64,000 nucleotides of DNA from contig NZ_BAGC01000035.1 of the NCBI RefSeq assembly GCF_000308655.1, positions 248,001-312,000 of the forward strand. The letters run 5' to 3'. The DNA is from Nocardia niigatensis NBRC 100131. GTDB taxonomy: Bacteria; Actinomycetota; Actinomycetes; Mycobacteriales; Mycobacteriaceae. The translations under genes and the position numbers were made by a program. Of the stretch, positions 1-9,975 are shown piece by piece. Numbering within the stretch: position 1 is the first letter of the stretch; each line of letters starts with the position of its first letter. The notes below the pieces were generated by a model. It saw nothing but the letters and a program-made list of their open reading frames with translations. It did not search any database and was not told the DNA's origin.

Positions 1-191
1 GGCTCGGTGTCGGTCCGGCGACCATCCCGTTGCCGAAGCTGTCGGTGGACGGCGTGGCAGCCGCTCTGCGGGCGCTGACCACGAAGGACTCCTACCGGGA
101 CAATGCTGTTCGGGTGTCGGCGCGTATCGCGCACGAGGACGGCGCGGGTGTGGCGGTCGAGGCTGTCGAAGCTCGTGTGGGCACACGGTGA
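1..191 (+). CDS. GT1-family (UDP-)glycosyltransferase, C-terminal fragment
   Basis: The gene enters from the left edge; the reading frame is open from base 3 to the TGA at 189-191. The visible 62 residues begin with GVGPATIPLPKLSVDG and continue through an alanine-rich helix. This pattern is typical of the extreme C-terminus of bacterial macrolide/sterol-type glycosyltransferases, where the nucleotide-sugar-binding C-domain ends in helices. Catalytic and donor-binding residues lie outside the window, so the substrate cannot be inferred. The gene converges on the minus-strand methyltransferase with a 36-bp gap. The family call comes from pattern recognition of the tail only. Confidence 0.55.
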   Translation, partial: LGVGPATIPLPKLSVDGVAAALRALTTKDSYRDNAVRVSARIAHEDGAGVAVEAVEARVGTR

Positions 192-227
192 TCCGCGTCG
201 CCTGCTGTTCGCGGTCCGAGAGGCCGG

Positions 228-1061
228 TCAGCGTTTGAAGCCGATGCCGGCGGCGATGCAGTGGCGGACGTCGGTGAGGGGGCTGAGGTGGGGGCCGTCG
301 GGCCACCAGTCGTCGGCGAGGACGAGGCCGGGGTCGATCATGGTGAGGTCGCCGAAGAGGGCTTGGATCTGGGCGCGGGTGCGGAAGCGGCCGGAGCTCA
401 TGGGGCTGTGGATGAACTTTTCTTCCATGCGACGGGCGAGGTCGCTGTAGGGGTCGGCTTCGGGGTCGTAGAAGTGGGCGATGGCGACGTAGGAACCGCG
501 TGGGAGTGCGTCGATGTAGGTGCGCATGATGGCGTCGGCGTCGTCAGCGGAGTAGTGGTGCAGGGTGCCGACGTGCAGCAGGGCGAGGGGGCGGGTGAAG
601 TCGATTTCCTCGCGGACGTCGGCGCTTTTCAGGACTTCCAGGGGGCGGAAGATGTCGGATTCGACGATGGTGGTGTGGGGGTTGCCGGCGAGCAGGGCGC
701 GGGCGTGGGTGAGGACCATGGGGTCGTTGTCGACGTAGACGACCGTGGAGGCGGGGTTGACGCGTTGGACGACCTGGTGGGTGTTCTCGGCGGTGGGCAG
801 GCCGGAGCCGAGATCGAGGTATTGGTCGATGCCTGCTTCCTTGGCGAGGAATCGGCAGGCCCGGATGAGGAAGTCGCGGTTGGCCCAGGCGAGTTCGGCG
901 ACGCCGGGGGCGACGGTGCGGACCTGGTCGAGGACGAGGCGGTCGACTTCGAAGTTGTCTTTGCCGTTGAGGGCGGCGTCGTAGACGCGGGCGATGCTGG
1001 CGCGGGTGGTGTCCACCCCCACCGGGATCGCGCTCGGATAGGCGTGTGTGGACTCGGGCAT
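228..1061 (-). CDS. SAM-dependent methyltransferase, PF04672 family
   Basis: A 277-residue protein. The ATG at 1061 is preceded by a good ribosome-binding site (AAGGGGAG, 6-nt spacer), so longer in-frame extensions were rejected. The sequence has the hallmarks of the large actinobacterial S-adenosyl methyltransferase family PF04672. These are an N-terminal PSAIPVGVDTTRASIARVYD helix, the NFEVDR segment, the SAM-binding loop QYLDLGSGLPT, the VYVDNDPMVL acidic strand and the LLHVGTLHHY strand. Members are abundant in Nocardia and Streptomyces and are mostly uncharacterised. The substrate is unknown. Upstream lies a decayed MarR gene that may once have regulated it. Confidence 0.85.
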   Translation of the reverse strand: MPESTHAYPSAIPVGVDTTRASIARVYDAALNGKDNFEVDRLVLDQVRTVAPGVAELAWANRDFLIRACRFLAKEAGIDQYLDLGSGLPTAENTHQVVQRVNPASTVVYVDNDPMVLTHARALLAGNPHTTIVESDIFRPLEVLKSADVREEIDFTRPLALLHVGTLHHYSADDADAIMRTYIDALPRGSYVAIAHFYDPEADPYSDLARRMEEKFIHSPMSSGRFRTRAQIQALFGDLTMIDPGLVLADDWWPDGPHLSPLTDVRHCIAAGIGFKR

Positions 1062-1268
1062 CACGGACTCCCCTTGGCGTGTGCGGTTTCTGGAATCGAC
1101 CATTGCGAGTTTCCCGCATTGCGCGGGTTTTCGCCGGGGATCGCTGAAGGGATGCCGCAATACGTTGGGGTGGAGGCGTTTTCCCGGGCCCCCCGACGAC
1201 CCCGAGGACGTAGCCGGTGGCGAGCAGTCCGGCGGTGGGATGGTGACGCCGTAGGCGAAGGCACTCCC

Positions 1269-1533
1269 CTACGGCTGGGACGTGCTGAGTTCGTCCACGG
1301 CCTGGACCAGCGCGGCCGGTTCTGGATTCTTCGCGGCCTCATCGAGCACCTCCCGCAGTACGTGATCGTTGGTGGGCCTCGGCCGGCAGTGGCGGTCCGG
1401 CCTCGCTGACATCGGTGTAGATGCCGCGGCGGCCGGTCGGGCACAGATAGCGGGCCGGCAGTCCGCGATCCTCGAGCCGGGTGACCAGGCGGGTGGTGGC
1501 GCTCTGAGAAATCTTCGCGATCTTCCGCGCGCC
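1269..1533 (-). pseudogene. Decayed MarR-family regulator
   Basis: On the minus strand one frame reads KISQSATTRLVTRLEDRG followed by LPARYLCPTGRRGIYTDVSE. This is the recognition helix and wing of a MarR-type winged-helix regulator. Around position 1370-1390 the homology shifts to another frame, reading HVLREVLDEAAKNPEPAALV and ending at a TAG at 1269-1271, a typical MarR C-terminal dimerisation helix. The first ~60 residues are missing, because the fragment runs directly into the furA operator. Truncation plus frameshift make this a pseudogene. It lies upstream of and in line with the methyltransferase gene. The coding potential was read by eye, so the exact frameshift position is uncertain. 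Confidence 0.6.
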
Positions 1534-1536
1534 AAT

Positions 1537-1561
1537 ACTTGATTGATTCCAGAAAAAGGGG
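1537..1561 (+). promoter_or_regulatory. Putative FurA operator/promoter of furA-katG
   Basis: The AT-rich segment TTGATTGATTCCAGAAAAAG (1539-1558) closely resembles the conserved AT-rich element upstream of furA in mycobacteria and Streptomyces, where FurA binds to autoregulate the furA-katG transcript. It stands out from the surrounding GC-rich DNA and lies 15-40 bp before the furA start. The similarity is from memory of the published element; binding is inferred. Confidence 0.7.
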
Positions 1562-1574
1562 CAGACTTCGGGAC

Positions 1575-4279
<2,705 letters not shown>

Positions 4280-4301
4280 TCGCGCCGGCCTGAGCCGATA
4301 C

Positions 4302-4340
4302 CACGATGCCCCCGAACCCGATCGGTTCGGGGGCATCGTG
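4302..4340 (+). terminator. Strong terminator after katG
   Basis: A perfect 17-bp inverted repeat (arms 4302-4318 and 4324-4340, starting CACGATGCCCCCGAACC) with a 5-nt loop lies 22 bp after the katG stop. It sits before the convergent gene ending at 4361, so it can serve both strands. There is no T-tract, as is common in actinobacteria. Confidence 0.8.
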
Positions 4341-4360
4341 CGTCCGCAGCCCGACTGCGG

Positions 4361-4894
4361 CTAGGCGGCCGCCGTTTCGGTGCGGACGCGGCCCAGGAAG
4401 CGGGGGGCGATATCGGTGCCGTCGTGGTTGTAGGCGTTCATCAGGTCGGTCAGCTCCTCGACCAGCCCACGCAGTGCCGCAGAGTCGAAGCCGTCGGCAT
4501 CGGAGGCCCAATCACGCGGAATATTCGCGACCGTGAGGAGAATGCCTGCGTCATAAGGAGTTTCGACCGTGAAGGTGAGCTGCTCGGGGGCGTCGCGCAA
4601 GGCGCTGCGGGTGGCGAGGTCACCGTCACCGTCCGGGAACGTGAGAACGCGGGCCAGGGCGATGTCCTCGCCGATCATCTCCGCGATACGGGACAGGCTC
4701 GCGTGCCGACCCGGACGGTCGTGGCGGGCGCCGTACGAGCGGTCCCCGGCACGAGGGGCCCGCGCTCCCGCACCGGTTCTGCTCAGTATCCGGTCCAGCA
4801 TGCGCTGCGCGGCCGCCCGCTCCGCCTGCCCCGTGCGCGGATGCTCGATGAGACTGCGCAACCGCTGGATTCGGCCGAGCGTCACCGCAGCCAT
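4361..4894 (-). CDS. Conserved hypothetical protein, 177 aa
   Basis: I do not recognise a named family. The ATG at 4894 follows an AAGGGGAG ribosome-binding site and yields MAAVTLGRIQRLRSLIEH. The N-terminal helix (residues ~5-40, AAAQRMLDRILSR) resembles the short helical start of DUF2786-like proteins. A basic linker follows, then a globular C-terminal half (EDIALARVLTFPDGDGD, NAYNHDGTDIAPRFLGRV). There is no signal peptide or membrane segment. It is convergent with katG across the shared terminator and lies 31 bp upstream of nothing in the same operon. Codon use is normal for the window, so it is probably a real cytosolic gene. Confidence 0.7.
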   Translation of the reverse strand: MAAVTLGRIQRLRSLIEHPRTGQAERAAAQRMLDRILSRTGAGARAPRAGDRSYGARHDRPGRHASLSRIAEMIGEDIALARVLTFPDGDGDLATRSALRDAPEQLTFTVETPYDAGILLTVANIPRDWASDADGFDSAALRGLVEELTDLMNAYNHDGTDIAPRFLGRVRTETAAA

Positions 4895-4925
4895 GGTCTC
4901 CCCTTCCGACGCGTACGACCCCCGA

Positions 4926-5144
4926 TCATGCCAGCGGCAGCAACCGCAAGGCCAGGCGCGGGCACAAACGCACCGCATCCCGCGCGGCCGGCAGATCGGG
5001 GGCGGTCAGGATCGGGTCGCGGTGATCGCGGGTCAGCGGAAAACCCCACTCGTCACGGGCAAGAACACCCGGCAGCAGTTCACTGCACACCCCGCGACCA
5101 TCGCAGCGAGTCCGATCGATATGCAGGCGAACCGATTCGCTCAT
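4926..5144 (-). CDS. Ferredoxin, single 3Fe-4S/4Fe-4S type
   Basis: A 72-residue ferredoxin of the actinobacterial P450-partner type. It has CDGRGVCSELLPGV near the N-terminus and the closing CP pair in RLCPRLALRLLP. The second cysteine of a full CxxCxxC set is replaced by glycine (CDGRGVC), which usually means a 3Fe-4S cluster. Its ATG (5144) overlaps the stop of the NuoF-like gene by 4 bp (ATGA), so it is translationally coupled and last in the redox operon. It probably carries electrons from the NuoF-like flavoprotein. The N-terminus begins with the conserved hxIDRTRCD pattern, so the start is secure. Confidence 0.85.
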   Translation of the reverse strand: MSESVRLHIDRTRCDGRGVCSELLPGVLARDEWGFPLTRDHRDPILTAPDLPAARDAVRLCPRLALRLLPLA

Positions 5145-6376
5145 GACAGGACTCCCGTCCGTGCCGAAGACGCCCTCTCCACGCAGCTGCCGTGCCGATG
5201 CCGGGCTGCTTCGTCGGCGAACACCGACAGCGCCGACCGCACCAAGCGCGCGGTCCCGTCCGGGTGATGACAGGCTCCCCGGCCCTCCACCAGCCGAGCC
5301 AGCCGCGCGATCTCGTCCGCCGCACCCACCCCGTCGAGAAGCCGATCGAATCGGGTTGCGAGAGCGGGCAACCCATGGCGACACGGACCACACTGCCCAG
5401 CACTCTGCGCGGCGAGATACGCGGTGATCTCGGCGGTGACCCGCAGCCCGCACTCACCGTGGGACAGCACCCGCAGCACCCCGGCACCCGGGCCGGCGTG
5501 CAGATGCCGCAACCCCTCGGCCGACAACGCGGCCCCCGGCACGGCCAACCCGGAAATCCAGCTGCCGTGCCAGCCGCCGACCAGCACCGCCCGCACCCGA
5601 GCCGGGTCGGTGCCGCCGAGACCGGCGACCACCTCCGCCAACCCGATACCCGACGCAACCTCGAAGACTCTGGCGATCCTGGTGCCCGACAGGCTGATCA
5701 GCATCGTGCCCGGCTCCGCGCGGACACCGATCGAACGAAACCACGACGGGCCGTGCCGGGCGATCAACGCCACCTGGGCCAGCGTCTCGGCATTCTGGAC
5801 CAGCGTCGGGCGGCCACCCACACCCGAACGCGACGTCGAGACCACCTGATCGGCCGGAAGCGCCGCACGCCCGGACAGCCGATTCACGACCGCCGACTTC
5901 TCCCCCGCCAAGAAAGTCTCGACGGCGGCGACCAATTCGATCGCCGGCTCGCGATACCCGGCCGACCGCCGCTCCGCCAACGCCCGCCGCACCGGCTCCA
6001 GCACCGCCTCCGGCGCATACACCCGGCAGTCCCGGCTCCCCACCGCTACCGCCGCCGCCACCAGCCCATCGAGCACCAGATGCGGTGCACGCGTGAGCAA
6101 TACCGCATCCTTGTGACTGTCGGGCTCGCCTTCCGCGCCATTGGCGACCACGACCGGACGCCGCCCACCGGCCACCGCGGCCAGCTTCCGCGCCACCGGA
6201 AACCCCGCGCCACCCCGCCCACGCAGCCCCGACGCAGCCACCGCATCGATCAGAGCCCGCGAAACCACAGGCAGACGACCATGCGTCGCCTCATGCGCAG
6301 ACAGATCAGCAGCCGGCGCGGCCAGCAACCGCCGCACCGTCACCGGGCGCGAAGCCCGAGACTCCACCCCGGTCAT
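5141..6376 (-). CDS. NuoF-like NADH:acceptor oxidoreductase subunit
   Basis: A 411-residue relative of complex I subunit NuoF / RnfC-type flavoproteins. The NADH/FMN site shows as GLRGRGGAGFPVARKLAAV and NGAEGEPDSHKDAVLL. A central SLBB-like region is followed by the FeS motif QCGPCRHGLPAL, and the distal cysteine is in GACHHPDG. The start (6376) overlaps the preceding cytochrome gene by 4 bp, and its stop overlaps the ferredoxin start by 4 bp. It likely takes electrons from NAD(P)H and passes them through FMN and the cluster to the ferredoxin and/or the membrane cytochrome. This is a stand-alone subunit: NuoE and the rest of complex I are not here. Confidence 0.85.
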   Translation of the reverse strand: MTGVESRASRPVTVRRLLAAPAADLSAHEATHGRLPVVSRALIDAVAASGLRGRGGAGFPVARKLAAVAGGRRPVVVANGAEGEPDSHKDAVLLTRAPHLVLDGLVAAAVAVGSRDCRVYAPEAVLEPVRRALAERRSAGYREPAIELVAAVETFLAGEKSAVVNRLSGRAALPADQVVSTSRSGVGGRPTLVQNAETLAQVALIARHGPSWFRSIGVRAEPGTMLISLSGTRIARVFEVASGIGLAEVVAGLGGTDPARVRAVLVGGWHGSWISGLAVPGAALSAEGLRHLHAGPGAGVLRVLSHGECGLRVTAEITAYLAAQSAGQCGPCRHGLPALATRFDRLLDGVGAADEIARLARLVEGRGACHHPDGTARLVRSALSVFADEAARHRHGSCVERASSARTGVLS

Positions 6377-6942
6377 CGGATCACCTGCCCGGCCGGGAGC
6401 CAGATCTCGGTGAATCCCCGGCTGATTCGCCAGCCCACGGCACCCACCGCCGCGATCACACAGACCACCAGCACCGCCATCAGCCACGGCCGATACGCGT
6501 CCGTCCCGGCCCCGAGCACATGGACCAGCGCCACCGGCCACAAGCCGTACACCGCCCAATGCACGGCACGAAATACACCCGGCCCGATCCGATGCCGCAC
6601 CAGACCCGACACCGTCACCGCGGCAAGCAGATCCACCGCCACCGTCCCGAAACCGACCCACAGCGGCCGATACACCCCCGCGAACGGCACCACCACATCC
6701 ACCAACCGCAACTGCGCCCACGGATCCACCACCAAACTCGCCACATGCCCGGCCACCAGCCCAACCGCCGTCAAGGCCGCACCCCGATGAAACACCGCCA
6801 TCCCCGCACGCGGCAGCACCACCACCCGCCCCGACCGCGCGGCAATCCCGGCCACCACCGCCACCGTCAACACCACCAGCGCCATAACCCCCATCCCCCG
6901 CCCGAACGCCCACAACGCCTCATCGAACCCGGCCCGCCCCAT
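6373..6942 (-). CDS. Ferric-reductase-like transmembrane cytochrome
   Basis: A 189-residue membrane protein with about five to six hydrophobic helices. It has the ferric-reductase-like domain pattern: histidines in FHRGAAL, VAGHVASL, RAVHWAVY and VALVHVLGAGTD that could ligate two b-haems, plus the VVPFAGVYRPLWVGFGTVAVD segment. The ATG at 6942 shares a base with the TGA of the upstream small ORF (TGATG), and the stop overlaps the NuoF-like start by 4 bp. An alternative GTG at 6948 adds two residues. It probably moves electrons across the membrane within the ApbE/ferredoxin operon. Confidence 0.8.
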   Translation of the reverse strand: MGRAGFDEALWAFGRGMGVMALVVLTVAVVAGIAARSGRVVVLPRAGMAVFHRGAALTAVGLVAGHVASLVVDPWAQLRLVDVVVPFAGVYRPLWVGFGTVAVDLLAAVTVSGLVRHRIGPGVFRAVHWAVYGLWPVALVHVLGAGTDAYRPWLMAVLVVCVIAAVGAVGWRISRGFTEIWLPAGQVIR

Positions 6943-7232
6943 CAGCACTCACCGCCAAGCCCACAGCCACCAGCCGCAGCACGGGCCACGACCGCATCCT
7001 CCATCGCGCCTCCCGTCGCGCACCGATCCTGCTGCGCCGGCCCCGATGCATCGGCAAACGCCGTAGTCGCTCTTCCCGACCGCAGCGGCCACGGACCCCA
7101 GGCTCTCCCATGCGACGCGCAGCGACCCCAGCCTGATCCTCTCGCCGGGTAGTTCGATGCCGGATTGCGGCGCCCCGCTCCAGCCCGTAGCGACCACCGC
7201 GCCGGACAAGCAGATCGCTTCGGCCGGTTCAT
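6942..7232 (-). CDS. Small hypothetical ORF between apbE and the cytochrome gene
   Basis: A 96-residue frame whose ATG (7232) overlaps the apbE stop as ATGA and whose TGA overlaps the next ATG as TGATG. Translation would therefore be perfectly coupled. The product is Arg/Gly/Ala-rich (MNRPKRSACPARWSLRAGAG, ending AAAGGCGLGGEC) and resembles no family I know. A second minus-strand frame (7209-6949, TTG start) has equally high third-position GC and is also uninformative. In comparable operons this slot would suit an FMN-binding acceptor. None is seen, so this may be a decayed gene. The exact overlaps are the main evidence. Confidence 0.4.
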   Translation of the reverse strand: MNRPKRSACPARWSLRAGAGRRNPASNYPARGSGWGRCASHGRAWGPWPLRSGRATTAFADASGPAQQDRCATGGAMEDAVVARAAAGGCGLGGEC

Positions 7233-8470
7233 GATTCGATCACCTTCTCTTGGTGGGCCGCGTCGCCGGACACCGCTTGTGGCCACCCGCACAGGGTGAT
7301 GACCCGACCGTCGCGACTGACGAGCCGCGACGGCAACCCCTGGGCACGCAAACCCGTCACCGCATCGCGGCCGCGAACAACGGCAGCGGTCGCGGCGGTA
7401 TTGGCGGCCAGGCACGACCCGGCAGCCACCGACACCGTCCGCCACACCGGATCGGCGGCCACGCCGGTACGCGGATCGACGATGTGGTGCACCAGGCTGC
7501 CGCCGCGCCACCAACGCCGGCGCAGCGTGCTCGAGGTGGCCAGGGCCGCACCCTCGGGAAGAGCTATGCGGGAACGGGGCTCGCCCGGGCGATCCTCCAC
7601 CAGCACCTGCCAACCGCCCTCGGGGGCGGGGCCCACTGTGGCGATGTCACCACCCAGGCTCACCAGCACACCGCAGCCGAACCGCTGCGCCACCAGCCGC
7701 GCACAGTCATCGGCGGCAAGCGCTTTCGCGGTCGCGCCCAGATCCAGCAGCACTCCCGCGGGAACGCTCACCAGCTCACCCTCCACCCGGATGTCGGTCC
7801 AAGCCGGGCGGGAGGTGAGCGCCACACTCACTCGCCGCCCCGCCGCCCCACCATCGAGCCCGGCAATTCCGAAGCCGCCGAGCCGAGCCGCATTCGCCCG
7901 TTGCTCGGACGCCACGGCCGCATCGGCCGACCCATCGACCACCGACGGGGCAGCTGCCGCCGACGGCACCGTTCGGCGTGAACCAGGTCCGTCCACCGCC
8001 GCATCCGTCGTGCCCGATTCCGGTTGTGCGGTAGTCGAATCCCCGGCTGCCGCCGATGTCGCCTCCGCGCGGATCGGGGTGTGCGCATCGGGCTTTCCAG
8101 CCTTCGCGGCCGCGCGAACGGACGAGTCCGGGAGCAGGAGGGTGAAGTCACGGTCGTAGCCCAGGGCAATGAGGGTGGCGCCGATAGTGGGGTCGAGGTC
8201 ACCGCCGGTGTCTCGGGCGGCGGTGAGGGCGGCGTGGAGGTGGGACGACAGCAGCGGGCTGATGCGGGTCGGTTGTCCGGCGGCGCGGCACAGGCGGCTG
8301 ATCTCGGAGTCGATGCGGAAGCGGCTGCAAGCCGCGTCGACCTCGGCGAGATGGGCGCGGATCAGGGTGCGTGCCGGGCGTAGTGCGGCCGGGTCGGTGA
8401 CCACCACGCGGGCGGTGGTGCTCCACACCTGCCACTCGGTGGCGGCCGTGCGGTCGAGCGCGGCGGTCAT
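7229..8470 (-). CDS. apbE: ApbE-family FAD:protein FMN transferase
   Basis: A 413-residue ApbE protein, the enzyme that splits FAD and attaches FMN to Ser/Thr of target proteins. Family marks are DAACSRFRIDSEISRL at the N-terminal third, LDPTIGATLIALGYDRDF, LDLGATAKALAADDC, GVLVSLGGDIATVG and the C-terminal HHIVDPRTGVAADPVWRTVS with the metal-binding Asp. An unusual Ala/Ser/Thr-rich insertion of about 80 residues (roughly 140-220) interrupts the domain. There is no signal peptide, so it is cytosolic or released with the upstream anchored peptide. It overlaps both neighbours by 4 bp. No FMN-acceptor motif was found in the other operon products. Confidence 0.9.
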   Translation of the reverse strand: MTAALDRTAATEWQVWSTTARVVVTDPAALRPARTLIRAHLAEVDAACSRFRIDSEISRLCRAAGQPTRISPLLSSHLHAALTAARDTGGDLDPTIGATLIALGYDRDFTLLLPDSSVRAAAKAGKPDAHTPIRAEATSAAAGDSTTAQPESGTTDAAVDGPGSRRTVPSAAAAPSVVDGSADAAVASEQRANAARLGGFGIAGLDGGAAGRRVSVALTSRPAWTDIRVEGELVSVPAGVLLDLGATAKALAADDCARLVAQRFGCGVLVSLGGDIATVGPAPEGGWQVLVEDRPGEPRSRIALPEGAALATSSTLRRRWWRGGSLVHHIVDPRTGVAADPVWRTVSVAAGSCLAANTAATAAVVRGRDAVTGLRAQGLPSRLVSRDGRVITLCGWPQAVSGDAAHQEKVIES

Positions 8471-8724
8471 GAGCCGCTCGATCTGGCGTGGGTGGGGCCG
8501 GTGCCCGGGCTCAGTGCCGGAGTGGGCGCGGTGGTGGCGTTCGCGGGCACGCCGTCGGACGCGGCGGTCGCCTCCGGGGTGGCGGTTGCACCGGCCCCGC
8601 CCCGGAGGCTGCCGTGGTTGTCGACGTAGGCCAGTGCGGTCGCGGTGAGCGTGCCCGCCGCGGTCACCGCGAGCAGGGCCGCGGTCGCGGTGCGCCCGGC
8701 CCGCAGACTCGGATGTGGCGGCAT
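8467..8724 (-). CDS. Small membrane-anchored protein, first gene of the apbE operon
   Basis: An 85-residue product with one hydrophobic helix at the N-terminus (TATAALLAVTAAGTLTATAL), then an Ala/Thr/Pro-rich low-complexity tail. It resembles the signal/anchor and linker of extracytoplasmic FMN-binding proteins, but it stops before any FMN_bind domain. Its TGA overlaps the apbE ATG (ATGA). It is probably exported or anchored outside the membrane. It may be a truncated FMN acceptor or a lineage-specific partner; no flavinylation motif of the S/T-G-A-T kind is present. The ATG at 8724 is the only good start. Confidence 0.6.
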   Translation of the reverse strand: MPPHPSLRAGRTATAALLAVTAAGTLTATALAYVDNHGSLRGGAGATATPEATAASDGVPANATTAPTPALSPGTGPTHARSSGS

Positions 8725-8786
8725 GCTGATTCCTGTTCACTCGGATCGCTCCCGGTGTGGGTGCGAACCTCAGCATGCGAGCCGGC

Positions 8787-8804
8787 ACTGTGAGGGCGCT
8801 GTGA
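8787..8804 (-). promoter_or_regulatory. Direct-repeat operator resembling a PhoP/OmpR-type box
   Basis: On the minus strand the sequence reads TCACAGC-N4-TCACAGT (7-mers with 11-bp period), 63-80 bp upstream of the apbE operon start. This matches the mycobacterial PhoP consensus (TCACAGC-N4-TCACAGC) at 13 of 14 positions. A similar repeat precedes the two-component system at 26.6 kb. The rest of the 8725-9038 gap holds no gene. It contains an AT-richer patch (8940-9010) with ATGCA/TGCAT arms but nothing I can name. Confidence 0.5.
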
Positions 8805-9038
8805 AGCAGAGTCCCGGATGCTGCGAATACACCGGGAGTCACCGGCGAGCAGAGCGATGTACTCGATGCCGGACCTGCCGAGTCGCGCCCTCCTTCCGCA
8901 CCCGGCCCGGGTAACCCGAGGTCGTCATGGCCGTTTTTGCGTGTGGTCACGTTGGTGCCGACATGCAACAAACAAGGTCCATAGATGCACATGTCTGCAT
9001 GTGGATATTCATCATCGGGCGGATTCGGGCGTCTGCCA

Positions 9039-9917
9039 CTAACCCGCGGCGACGACCTCGGCCAGCCGTTCGATCTCGGCGGGCAGCACCCGGCAGCATC
9101 CGCCGATGACGGCCGCCCCGAGCCCGGCCCACTCCTCCGCGAAGCTCGCCGGGAAGTGCGCCTCCCCCGTCCAGCATCGCCGTCCGGCGTCCCAGCCCTC
9201 CCCGCTGTTCGGATAGACGATCACCGGTTTCCCCGTCACCCGCCGGGCCAGCGTGATCGCGGCGGCAACATCCTGTGGCGCACAACAGTTCACCCCGACC
9301 GCGACGATCTCGGGAACCGCCGCGGCGATCGCGAACGCCTCCCGCAGCGGCTGCCCGGCCCGGGTCCGGTCGCCGGCGATGGTGTAGCTGAGCCAGGCGG
9401 GGACGCCACTGCCGTCGAGCAGCCCGGCGAGGGCCTCCGCCTCATCGATGTCCGGGATGGTCTCGAGCGCAAGCACATCCGCCCCGGCCTCGGCGAGGAC
9501 TTCCAGTCGTGGCAGGTGCCAGCGCTTCAGCCCGGCGAGGGAAAGCCCGTACCGTCCGCGATATTCCGAGCCGTCGGCCAGGGCGGCGCCGTAGGGGCCG
9601 ATCGAGGCGGCGATCCAGCGCACGCGGCCGTCGTCCATCTCCTCACGCGCGCTCCGCGCGAGTCCGACGCTGCGCCGCAGCAACTGGACCGTCTGCTCAC
9701 GGCCGATGCCGCGGGCCGCGAATCCCTCGAACGATGCCTGATAGCTGGCCGTGGTCACGACGACCGCGCCCGCCCGGAAGAACGCGGCATGCACCGCCCG
9801 GATCTCGTCGGGTGCGTCCACGAGCAGTCGCGCCGACCACAGCGCGTCGGACAGGTCGTGTCCGCGTGCTTCGAGTGTGGTCGCCAGGCCGCCGTCGGCG
9901 ACCGTCACCGCACCCAT
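9039..9917 (-). CDS. mmuM: Homocysteine S-methyltransferase
   Basis: A 292-residue cobalamin-independent homocysteine S-methyltransferase that makes methionine from homocysteine with S-methylmethionine (or SAM) as donor. The N-terminus VADGGLATTLEARGHDL and the core VVTTASYQASFEG and LALETIPDIDEAEAL are typical. The zinc-binding cysteines are present as VGVNCCAP and IGGCCRVLP. Homologues start at ADGG, so the ATG at 9917 is preferred to longer extensions. It diverges from the HsaD-like hydrolase, with 58 bp between the starts holding a KstR-type box. That does not necessarily control mmuM. Confidence 0.9.
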   Translation of the reverse strand: MGAVTVADGGLATTLEARGHDLSDALWSARLLVDAPDEIRAVHAAFFRAGAVVVTTASYQASFEGFAARGIGREQTVQLLRRSVGLARSAREEMDDGRVRWIAASIGPYGAALADGSEYRGRYGLSLAGLKRWHLPRLEVLAEAGADVLALETIPDIDEAEALAGLLDGSGVPAWLSYTIAGDRTRAGQPLREAFAIAAAVPEIVAVGVNCCAPQDVAAAITLARRVTGKPVIVYPNSGEGWDAGRRCWTGEAHFPASFAEEWAGLGAAVIGGCCRVLPAEIERLAEVVAAG

Positions 9918-9950
9918 CGGGATCCCGAACTCGCCCACCGGCCTCCAAAC

Positions 9951-9964
9951 TGAAACTTGTTCTA
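9951..9964 (+). promoter_or_regulatory. KstR-type operator
   Basis: TGAAACTTGTTCTA fits the published KstR consensus TnnAACnnGTTnnA at every fixed position. KstR is the TetR-family repressor of cholesterol/steroid catabolism in Mycobacterium, Rhodococcus and Nocardia. The box ends 11 bp before the hydrolase GTG, where it would block transcription initiation. The match is seen directly; regulation is inferred. Confidence 0.75.
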
Positions 9965-9975
9965 ATCTGGGTGGC

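Noticed and set aside
5141..6913. Longer NuoF-like reading starting near 6913
   Set aside because: The extension overlaps the cytochrome gene entirely and is Gly/Arg-rich. The ATG at 6376 with a 4-bp overlap is the natural start.
8940..9010. AT-richer patch with ATGCA/TGCAT arms, similar in feel to 13860-13885 and 63500-63530
   Set aside because: The three patches share only short words such as TGCAT and GTTGC, with no common spacing or symmetry, so they are not called a repeat family.
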